Assembly (NCBI GenBank): GCA_033807695.1
Contig: CM066301.1
Location: forward strand, 1,612,001 to 1,676,000
Source: Daedaleopsis sinensis
Lineage: Eukaryota > Basidiomycota > Agaricomycetes > Polyporales > Polyporaceae
Reading direction: 5' to 3'
Length of the DNA stretch: 64,000 nucleotides
This document shows positions 54,601 to 64,000 of the stretch, piece after piece. Made by a program: the position numbers and the translations under genes. Within the stretch, counting starts at the first letter, position 1; each line of letters opens with the position of its first letter. Under the pieces are notes generated by a model that was given only the letters and a program-made list of their open reading frames with translations, was not told the origin of the DNA and did not search any database.

Positions 54601-57600
54601 CATTCCGCATCCCTCCTACTGAGACTTTACCACAACCACCTCCGGATAAGTGTTCTCATGAAGAAGAGCAGCCCGATTGCACCCAATGTATTGAGTATAA
54701 GAATTGGTGGAGCAACTACTGCAAAGAAGTCAACGAGATTCTATACTTGTCTAATGTACATCGCTGTGTGTCACGGAGCAAAGGTTCCAAGGTACCTCAG
54801 GGAGCCAAAAATAGTGGCATGAATGAGGTGGATAATCGAGGCTGTACAGACCCTATCACAAAGGTGTGCAAAGCAAGATTTCCTCGAGACACCTTTCCTA
54901 CTACTCAGGTTGACCCTGAGACCGGTGCATTAATACTGAAAAAAGGCGAGGCATGGCTGAATACATTCACACCTGCAGTGTCATACCTTCTCCGGTGCAA
55001 CCATGATGTGACCAGTTTGATGTCTGGAACAGCCATCAAATCTGTCATTGCATATGTTGCTGACTACATTACGAAGACTCTGCTGAAAACTCATGTTATG
55101 TTTCAATCCATTCAAAATGTATTTGACCGCAACCCAGAGATAGTTGGAAATATCAAGGCTGATAAGAGTAAAGCACGTACCATCATGACTAAGATGGTTA
55201 ATGCATTGACTGCTGCATCAGAGATAGGAGGGCCTATGGCAGCTATGTACCTGCTAAAACACCCTGATCACTACACGGGACACCAGTTTAGAACTTGCTT
55301 CTGGAGGGGTTATGTTTATGAGGTAATGCGAGCATGGGATGATTCTAAAAATATTGTGGAGGATGGGAAGACTACTGTAGTTTTAGGTTTGGATCACGAA
55401 CAAGCAGGTCAAGGAAAGACTCGTATTGTGCCTATTTCTCCTGTATTAGATTATATGTATAGACCGCTGGAGCATGAGAATGTGTGCGTATATGATTGGG
55501 TAAGAAAATATCATAAGAGACCAATTCCAAAGCGGCGTAGGAAGTTTGCTGTCCCTCAAAAGTTAATGGTAAATGATAGTGATGATGAGTTTGAGAACAA
55601 CTATACCATTGATGAGTCACCAGTGCATGCACATGTAGATGAGGATGATGATAGCGGTTATGAATCCACTTTGAAGAGTACTAGGCTAGCTAGCAGACAT
55701 CCAAGTTTACGCGGTGGTGGCAGACCTTCGCTAGCTCAAGAAGAAGAGGAAGATTCTGAGGATGAGCTGCTGCTGTCATCTTCTCCCAAGCCTGTGCGAA
55801 GCACACGGACCCTTCCAGCAGAGGTAGAGGAATCTGAAGATGAACTATTACTTACCACAGCCACCGCGACCACAGCTAAGGCGCTTGAGAAAGATTATAT
55901 CTCTGAGATAACTCCAAAGTCCAAGACCCCTTCATACTTTATTTTCCATGCTGAGCACCCGCAGTGCCGTAGTCATGAAGTATGCTTGCAGAATGAAGAG
56001 GATTCATTTGTGCCCAACTTTGTGGGAGGACCACTGCCACGGAAAGATCAGGGCAGCAGAGAGGAATATTGTATGACAATGCTTACACTATTCAAGCCAT
56101 GGAGATCAGGATCAGACTTACGACACAGTGCTGAGATGCTATGGGATGAGGCATTCAGAGCTCATCAGTTCACAGACAGGCAGGAGGAAATTATGAGGTT
56201 TTTTCACATTAGATACGAGTGCAATGATGCCCGTGATGATTTCTCAGCTATGCGGAAACAGTTAGAGAAAGGGTCTGGCTCGTACCACATGAACCGTGAT
56301 GACTTGGATGAGATGGAAGTCCAACACTATACATTTGATACTACTTCTTCGGTACAAGATGATATAGTAAACAGTAAGGAGTGGAAAGATATCAGCCGGT
56401 CAGAGATAATCCGATTAGCACGCAGTGGTAAAGCAGAGAATATAATGATGGAAGCAGGATGGTTGGATAAAATGCAGCAGGATAAGTCAGTCAATCTGTC
56501 CAATATTCCAAAGAGATTGACTGTACCTGAGGACAAGTCAGCATCAGAATGGCGTCAAGTACTCACTGAAGCTCGACAGAAGATATTAGATGCCCGAGAT
56601 GCAGAAGCTAAGAGCAAACCTCCAAAGAATATTACAAATGCACTGCCTGTAAATCATGAGATTGACTCCGTCAAACTGGTCGATAAACAATACTTCATGG
56701 ACAAGAATTTCCAAGCTACCGACCCTCAGGCCAAGGAACTTATTGAGAATACGGTAGTCAAGTTCAGTTTGAATGAGGCTCAAGAGCGAGCATTTAGAAT
56801 TGTAGCCAATCATGCTATAGACTCTTGTGGAGAACATCTCAAAATGTACCTTGGAGGGATGGCTGGTACCGGAAAATCACAAGTAATCAAAGCATTGACC
56901 CACTTCTTTGGAGAGAGAAATGAATCCTATAGGTTCATGTGTCTGGCCCCAACCGGTTCAGCTGCCTCCCTGATAGGTGGATCTACTTATCATTCTATGC
57001 TAGGGTTTAGCAAAGCTGATTCAACCGAGTCAGTGGCTAATGTGATGCAAGTGCGAAGTCGACTTATGAATGTGGAGTATATATTCATCGATGAGATCAG
57101 TATGCTGGACTGCTTCAGTATGTACAACATTTGTGCGAAAATGTGTGCTGCTCTCAAGAATGATGGAACTCCATTTGGTGGTATAAATATTATTTGTGCT
57201 GGAGATTTTGCTCAATTACCACCAGCAGTCCAAGCAAAGCCACTATGCTCGCATGAAGTCGGAAGAGTTATTCACAAAACACATGATCACAAGAAGCAGA
57301 AGTCCTCTATTGGTAAGGCACTTTGGCACCAGTTTACTACAGTAGTTATCCTTAGGGAAAATATGCGGCAGCGGTCACAAAAACCCAAGGATGCAAAGTT
57401 GAGAACTGCACTAGAGAATCTGAGATATAGAGCATGTACTGAGGCTGATATTAAGCTAATCCAATCACGGGTGGCTGGTAAAGGCAAGAAGCATCCCAAA
57501 ATTAATCAGCCTAGGTTCAGAAATGTATCTGTGATTACCACATATAATTCTTACAGAGATGCTATCAATAGACTGGGGTCAAAGCGATTTGCTAGGGAGA

Positions 57601-59591
57601 ATAACCAGGTGTTGCATACATTCTACTCTGTTGACAAACTAGCATCGGAGTCCGATGACAAGAACCTGCCTAAACATCAGCGCAAGAAGAAGGTCAACCC
57701 ACATCGTTCTACCAATATTGTCAATGAAGAATTGCAGACCCGGCTATGGGATTTATCCCATGAACTTACTGAGCATCACCCCGGGCAGTTGAGTATATGC
57801 ATTGGACTGCCGGTGATGATCAAAGTCAATGAAGCTACGGAGTGCTCAGTTACCAATGGTGCGGAAGGAATAGTAGTAGGATGGACATCACAGCCTATCA
57901 CTGAGGATAAATTTGCATTAGAGACACTTTTTGTCAAGCTCACAGCTGCTCCCACTCCGATAAAACTCCCTGGTCTTCCAGAGAATGTTGTCCTACTTTC
58001 GCATGTAAACAAGAAAGTGAAGTGCAAACTCCCCAATGGAATGCTACTAGAAATAAACCGTGACCAAGTACCGGTAGTACCCAACTTTGCTATGACAGAC
58101 TTTGCTTCACAGGGACGTACAAGGTCCAGTAATGTGTGTGACCTGCAGAATTGTCAAACACACCAGTCTGTATACACTTGCTTGTCACGGGGTTCAACTC
58201 TTGAGGGAACTATCATTGTCCAGTCATTTGACAGCGGGAAATTGACAGGAGGTATTGCAGGCTCATTGAGGCAAGAGTTTAGAGAGCTAGAGTTGCTGGA
58301 TGAAATCACAAAAATGCGGTACCTTGGTACTATATCACCCGAAGTATCGGGAATTACAAGAAATGAACTTATTCATTCTTTCCGCCAATGGAAAGGTGAA
58401 AGATTTGTACCCAAGACTATCCACAGTGCTCTGAAGTGGACTGCTAGTGATCCTTTCCCAATTCAAAAGGTGACCGAAGATACTCCCTGGACTTTGGTGA
58501 AAATTTCCAAAGACCAGTCATCCAGCAAGGCCGACAAGGCTGACAGCGGCACCAAGGAGAAAGTTGAAAAGCCGCAAGTCAAAAGGGATAGGACTGCATT
58601 TGTATCCGCACAGGGGTCACAAGCATTACAGACTGTCAGCAATGTTACAAGAACTAATGCTACTAAGCGTAAGCGGGATGAGGAGACTGAGATTGAACAG
58701 ACCACAAAGCCTCAGCCAGCTAAGAGAATCAAAGTAACCAAACCTCCAGCAGGCAAGATGTTTGCAGGCTTTCCATGGGATTCTGTCAATCACAGTTGTG
58801 CATATGATAGTCTGCTTACTGTGTTGCTCACCCTGTATACTGACTGCCGTGAGGCATGGATACATCACATGCCAGAGCAAAGTCAAATTCTCACGGACTT
58901 AGGTGTATTGTTTGATGGTACTCTCCCGGACAACAAGTCAATGACTTTGCAGAGAGCACGGGATACATTGAGAAATAGATTGGCTGTGTCACATCCTGAC
59001 CTAGGACCTCGGGGGAGCGAGCCTACTGATATATATCTCTTATTGGAGAACATTATCAAGATTGACATCCCTATTCTACAGCAGTGCTACAAATGCCGAG
59101 CATGTGACCATGATGGCCCTGCTAATAGCAAAGCTGAAGCAGTATGGATTTGTGATGACTATGTGTGGAAAAATAGTCCAGCCACATCCGGTAGATATCA
59201 AGGGAAAACAGTCACACAATGGATCAGTGCTTTGCTCTCCCAGAAATCTGAGAAGAAATGCCCACAATGCAAGCGTCAAATGCACAGGTCATTATCTTAT
59301 ACCGACTCACCTAATATTATAGCTATTCGTGCACAGCAGAAAATAATAGTGGAGTCTCAGATTGTATGGCCTGATATTGACCAGATGTACCGGCTGTGTG
59401 GTATAATCTACTTTACTCCTTCTCACTTTGTCTGCAGGTTTATTGACAAGTCAGGAGATGTCTGGTACCACGATGGTGCAGAAAATGATGGGAATGTTCT
59501 GTACTACGGTAATATTGTCAACTGGTCAGGGAAAAAATTGCAGGAGGCCGGTAAGTATAAGATGAGCATTCTACTGTACACTAAGCTTTAG
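51641..59591 (+). CDS. Helitron Rep/helicase with C-terminal ubiquitin-protease-like domain
   Basis: One uninterrupted frame (51807-59591, 2,594 residues); a small upstream exon from ATG 51641 can splice in frame (GTACGTG donor near 51764, CATCTAG acceptor), otherwise ATG 51807 starts. Residue numbers from 51807. At about 400-460 lies a DUF6570-like segment (NGLWIGEIPDELKDL). The Helitron Rep region follows, with FPWLFPYGLGG at about 635 and GAPSWFITFAP at about 775. The HUH motif is LTLHLHMLLW at about 865, and the two-tyrosine motif is IAYVADYITK at about 1082. An acidic linker follows. The PIF1-type helicase has Walker A GMAGTGKS at about 1683 and Walker B YIFIDEIS at about 1757. The last 270 residues have a Cys box (NHSCAYDSLL, about 2330) and a His box (SHFVCRF then DGAENDG, about 2537), typical of C19 ubiquitin proteases, with CxxC pairs between. 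It nicks, unwinds and moves the element by rolling-circle replication. No lesions. Confidence 0.9.
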
Positions 59592-59885
59592 GTTATATTA
59601 CATCTTATAATTTATTATTACTAATCATCTAACATATCAGCTCCCCGGTCCCCCCATCCTCATCAATCGTCCTTGCCAGGAATGGCCCACTCCAAACCAA
59701 GTAAAAATTGCGGCTTAAACAGGGCACTAGAACGAGAGTTATCGCACCGAGTTCAACAGCAGCACGCTCGGCTACATTTGCATATGGGGTTACGTGCTGT
59801 TAATCTCTCAAGTGATGTTGCCAATGTAGTTCTCAGTCACCCATTGAGAGTAACAAATCCTTGTCTCCCCTAGGCAAGACGATGT

Positions 59886-59925
59886 ACAGGTCCTATTGAA
59901 CGGGGGGGCGGACGGACCTGTCTAA
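59886..59925 (+). terminator. Candidate Helitron 3' hairpin with CTAA end
   Basis: ACAGGTCC (59886-59893) pairs perfectly with GGACCTGT (59914-59921) across a 20-nt loop, followed directly by CTAA. Helitrons end in a short hairpin and CTRR and insert before T. Here the hairpin abuts CTAA without the usual spacer and the next base is C, so this is only a candidate. Confidence 0.35.
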
Positions 59926-60236
59926 CGACGCGTCACTTTACCGTGTGCCCCCATATCTTCGGTGTTTAAACATGCCGATTGATCCGGTGTCCATAGAAGG
60001 CGAAATCTCTGCATTAGGCTAAACTGACCGAAAGCGGCGATATCGCAGTATAAGGCAATCAGGCGCTCAGGTCCTCGGACTCAGTGAATGCTCACGCGCC
60101 ACGTCACATCTTGTCTGAGACTCTCTCTCAGCCTCAGACTGCTGCCTTGTAGTCGTTGCGTGCGCTCCGACCTTGGGGCCCAAACGACGAACGGTGCGCA
60201 GCCGGGTCTCCCTCAGACTCCCCTGCTAGTACTCTC
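59926..60236. other. Upstream region of the DUF6589 gene
   Basis: No convincing gene. The last 150 bp are CT-rich, as in the leaders of other genes here. A small open frame at 59682-59873, before this stretch, has no recognisable feature. Confidence 0.4.
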
Positions 60237-63200
60237 ATGTCTTCCTCGCCTTCCTTGCCACTGCGCTGGTGCAATACTCAACCCGAAGACATAGCAAATC
60301 CCCGGTACTTGTCGTTCTCAGCCATCTCCTCAGAGCAACAGAGCCCCTATCAGCTTGAGTCACACTTCGGGTCTGCATCTACCTCCACTGCCTCCGTTCT
60401 CAGCCTGAATGACTCAGATTCAAGTCTTACGTCCGAGCCCAAGTCTTCGGAGAGCCGCTGGGCTCTTCCGAAGCGCTATCTCGAGTCAGAGGCGTCGACA
60501 CGCAAGCGCAAGCGCGAAGACCTCGAGAACGAGCCACCAAGGCCTTCTCCTGACACTCCCTCTCTCCTCTCAAGTCCGTTTCCGCCGTCCATCCCCTGGT
60601 CATATGGATTCCCACTGGTCTACTCCTCGCCGTCAGAACAGCATGGACACTCTGGCTACATGTTTGCCTCTCCGGGCTCTGTCTCGTCCTCGCAAGCCAA
60701 GTCAGCTGACGCAGACATGCGGAGTACACCCAAGCGGAGATACATACGGGAGCGTGACAAGCTAAGTACCATCCTAGACTTCGTTTATGATGAAATGGGT
60801 TGGACTGTGGGGGATCTGCTCTATGCAATGTTCCAGTTTGGGGATACGGACGATGTACGCTGTGACGTGACCCAATGGAGACGTGTATCTGCTTTCATCT
60901 GTGGCGGGATGGCACACACACCGGCAGAGATTCTGCAGCTCTTGAGCGAGCATCCTGCCGGCAAGGTGCCCCGTGATAGTGCTGAATATTCGAAAATGTT
61001 TTCAACCCGCTGGGAAGATCTCGAGGGTGTGCTGTCAGTCCGAGTGGCCCTGACATGCTTCGCTGCCCAGGCAGTCAAGACGTGCTTAGCACGGGAAGCT
61101 GAAGAAGCGATCGATCTGGCAAACGGCCTGCACGCTAAGAGGAAGAAACGGAAAGGGGGAGCAGAGGACACCCGCACACATGTTCAGTGGGAGGATATCG
61201 GAACGGCAACGGTGCACCGTGCCAAAACGGTCTTTCGTACATTTCAGCCGCTTCTCTGCGACTTGCTGCTCGCAATAGCAGAGCGACCCAGCAAGAACAA
61301 AGCGGTGGATGGGGGAATGGAGGTCACACACAGTCGGACACGTCGTCCGGCCCACCTGGTATGTACATCTCTCCGCTCTTAGGGACCAGTTCACATCATT
61401 GATGTGCTATGGTTTTAGGTCGTGGCAAATGTCATCGCCGACCTCGACTTCTCGCGCTCAAACCGCGCAAATCTGTTGCCCATCGCCCGCGGTCTTCTAT
61501 ACTTTGCGCTCTGTGCCCATCACGACCTCTATCTTTACCAGTCCCGCATCGGCAGCATGCCTACATACACCACGATCTATCGCACATTGGAGGACCTTGC
61601 CAAGCAGGAGGCTGAAGAGGTCCGGAAGCATGGGTCCGACCCGTCACTTGTCAGAACCTACGTAGGCGACAATGTACAGAACCATCTGGCGCAGCACGAC
61701 ACGGCGATCGGGCGGGAGAACACGCTCAACATTGGCATGGCTGCGACGTATATTGAGGCCCCGCATTGCCCAGTCGGCGCTCTCGACTTTGACGACAGGT
61801 GTCGGCGTGTTGACACCCATCTGCGCGACTCCCTCACCGTCTCTCAGCTTCTCGGCTTCATAGACCAGAAGCATTTGGAGACTGTTGGCATACTGTTCCT
61901 ACCCCGCACTCTCGTAAATCACATCCCTGAGCTTGCCATCTACAAACATGAAGTCTCCGTTCGCTACCGCTCACGTGGGGCGAAGCTTCCTGTGGAGGCG
62001 ACTCCTTCGAAGATTCACCCTCTTGCCACCAGCGGGAAGAACGAGACCGTCACGACAGAGCTTAAGGCCGCTCTCTTCGACTTCCTCGGCCAGGGAGGTC
62101 AGACACGAGGGGCGTACAACCGCCAGCTCGTCTTGTTCTGCGGAGACGGCCTCACCTTCGAGAAGATTCTTCAGCTGAAGAACTACCTCCATGTTCACGA
62201 GGACCCGTTGGACAGCTTAGAGTTGATGGTGCCCGTGCTGGCTCCTTGGCACACGGTATGGACAGACATTGGGCGTGTGATGGAGACGCACTGGGGTACA
62301 CATCTGTCGAACGACCCATCCACCCTCGCGTTCAGCGCCACCAAGATTGGGCGTTCTACTCCTTCCAATCTCAGCAAGCCTGACTTTGAGAAGGCGCTGG
62401 AGCTCATGAGCACGGTCCATGATGCCCGTACGCTGGACTGTTTCCGGTAAGTGACACAATATTGTCTGCACTGAGTCTTACGATCACTAACTTGACAATA
62501 CTTTGTTAAGTATCCAATTACGTGCCGATGACATCTTTCAGCGTTTCACTCAGCTCGAAAAGATGGGCGAACATCCCTCTTTTGAGGAGCTAGAAGAGCA
62601 CGCGAAGGCTGTATGGCGCAACTACTGCACGCATCGCGCTGGGGCGCGGGCGCTTGACTCTGTCGGAGACGAGGTATCATCAAGTGAGCATTGGCGAGTG
62701 AGCGAATGGAAGAAGGCCGTCCCGCTGGCCTCCCGCACATGGAATCCAAGCCCACACCCTTCTACCGACAGCTCGACATCGTTGCCAGCATCGGCTTCAA
62801 CGGGACACGCCGAACGTCTATCCCTGATACCGGCCGAGTCCGAGTCGCAGGACCGCTCAGATGCTGGGCCCGATTTGAAGGCGGACAACACGGGCAGCGG
62901 CAGCAGACCGCCGAAGGGTCGACAATCAGCTGCTACGGCCAAGGCTGAGCAGGATGCGAAGCCCTTCCAAGGCGATCGGGTTCTCGCTAACACCATCAAC
63001 TTCATGCATGACACTTTTATTGTGCGGGAGTTTCTCTATGCACTCACTGAAGGAGATGCAGGGCGTGTGTACGAGGCCCTCAAGGTGAGCAGTGGTCCTC
63101 ATGTAATAGGGCCCTTCGGATGAATACTAACTCAATGTGTACTAGGTGATGCTCTTCGTCTTTGCAGGGACCAAACATCCGAAGTACACGGCATACCTTC

Positions 63201-64000
63201 TCGAGTTCATTAGCTCACTCAAACTCGAGTCAAGTCCAGAACTCCGAGAGACGATCCTCAAGTCTCTCCTGGTCAATCTCACCGGTCAGCTGGGGCGCTT
63301 TGCCCCGGCCAATCTCATCCAGGAGTACCTCAACCGACTTCTCCAGACCATCTGTGAGCGCAAAGCAGTCGAATACAACAGCCACTTCGTCCGAGAGGTG
63401 GTTTCCCGGAATCTCCATCATCTGGCACGACTACACGACACTCTGAAGGAAGGGGTCGGCCTTGTGTCGAACTCCGGCCGCCACGTCGGGCCGCAGAAAC
63501 TCGCTGAGCTCTGCATCCTGTTAGAGGAGTATAAAAAACAGGAGCTCCACCACCGCTGTCCCGGGCGGTCGTTCGTCTCCGGCGCTGACAACTTCAAAGC
63601 GAACGACTTCCGCCGTGGTGTCATCAAGCTCCAAGATGGCAAGTTGCGGCAGTGGCTTGATGAATGCGCCTTCATGCGCAGCAACGATCCGTCATCCCAA
63701 GGTCCGACCACAGCCCAGGACCTGCCACGCTCATCTGAGACCGTCGGGGCTACCGTCTGGTGCGCTGGCGGCCCCGACAGTGATGAACACCCGGAGCTTG
63801 CATATCCGAAGGGCCGTGTGGCGACTTCGCTTCCGATGCTGTCCGTTCGGGATGGGGAGCTGATCTGCGAGACCGTCGACATGGAGGAGGACACACGGAG
63901 AATTATTGAAGACATGCACAGTGGCGGGGCAGCAGGCGCGGCTGGCACAGACAGCGACGACTCGGGAGACGAAGCAGAGAACATTGCCTGCCGTTCTACG
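60237..64000 (+). CDS. DUF6589 protein, runs off the window
   Basis: ATG 60237. Exons: 60237-61358, 61419-62446, 62511-63084 and 63146 onward; introns are GT-AG and 60-64 nt, and all joins are in frame. The first exon is Ser/Pro-rich with a basic patch (STRKRKREDLENE), then a conserved N-terminal region (RERDKLSTILDFVYDEMGW). Exon 2 has the DUF6589 core: TYVGDNVQNHL, IGRENTLNIGMAAT, HPLATSGKNETVTTELK, FCGDGLTFEKILQLKNYL, WHTVWTDIGRVMETHWG. Exon 3 has a low-complexity insert. Exon 4 carries the family's C-terminal part (YTAYLLEFISSLKLESSPELRE, LVNLTGQLGRF..NLIQEYLNRLL). The family is highly repeated in Agaricomycetes and behaves like a mobile gene. Its conserved Asp/Glu residues hint at a nuclease fold, which is my inference. 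No lesion seen; the 3' end is missing. Confidence 0.85.

Larger units (their letters stand above)
51641..59925 (+). mobile_element. Helitron, probably autonomous; 5' limit unknown
   Basis: The intact Rep/helicase frame defines the element. The probable 3' end is a hairpin followed by CTAA at 59922-59925. The 5' end is not resolved and could lie upstream of the intron-rich gene at 47.9 kb. The coding DNA is visibly more AT-rich and intron-poor than the flanking genes, consistent with an independent history. Confidence 0.65.

Noticed and set aside
1..64000. CRISPR arrays, bacterial operons or a phage
   Set aside because: The intron pattern, retrotransposons and protein families are fungal, and no regularly spaced short repeats with unique spacers are present.

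Overview
The window looks like nuclear DNA of a mushroom-forming basidiomycete (Agaricomycetes). Genes are broken by many short GT-AG introns of about 50-75 nt. The protein families are those expanded in that group: Tnp2 transposases, DUF6589 proteins, fungal alpha-kinases with N-terminal zinc fingers, a TET/JBP-like dioxygenase, viroplasmin-fold RNase H N-domains and giant Helitrons. No ordinary housekeeping gene was recognised. This is a transposon-rich accessory region.

Layout. 0-9.8 kb: sparse DNA with an 87-bp tandem repeat, a decaying viroplasmin-domain gene, several small or broken minus-strand genes of unknown function, and a complete tRNA-derived SINE with an 11-bp target duplication. 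9.8-16.7 kb: one large DNA transposon with roughly 300-bp terminal inverted repeats around an apparently intact eight-exon P-element/THAP9-like transposase (about 1,780 aa) carrying zinc fingers and a C-terminal PHD finger. 16.7-18.5 kb: AT-rich DNA with degenerate copies of the transposon's outer terminal motif. 18.6-23.6 kb: an intact Tnp2 (CACTA/EnSpm-type) transposase and a codirectional coiled-coil gene. 23.6-29.2 kb: a deleted copia remnant lying between that gene and a minus-strand alpha-kinase, followed by a broken hAT transposase.

29.4-35.2 kb: a copia element with a 5' LTR and a half-tRNA-Met type primer site, truncated at its 3' end, then a repetitive helical gene, a Tnp2 tail and an inverted solo LTR. 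35.8-38.4 kb: an Agaricomycete orphan-family gene with one premature TGA. 38.8-40.4 kb: a promoter-like stretch with a CRE palindrome, two duplicated six-unit heat-shock modules and, further on, a 25-bp-arm perfect hairpin. 40.7-45.7 kb: a TET/JBP-like dioxygenase that appears to run on into a large unknown C-terminal region. 45.9-51.2 kb: two divergent multi-exon genes of unknown function. 51.6-59.9 kb: a Helitron with an intact 2.6-kaa Rep/helicase polyprotein ending in a ubiquitin-protease-like domain. 60.2 kb to the end: a DUF6589 gene that runs off the window.

Most of these genes move DNA. The dioxygenase (probably acting on 5-methylcytosine) sits among them, as has been described for fungal TET/JBP genes associated with transposons. 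All functions are read from motifs only. Exon joins are manual predictions.
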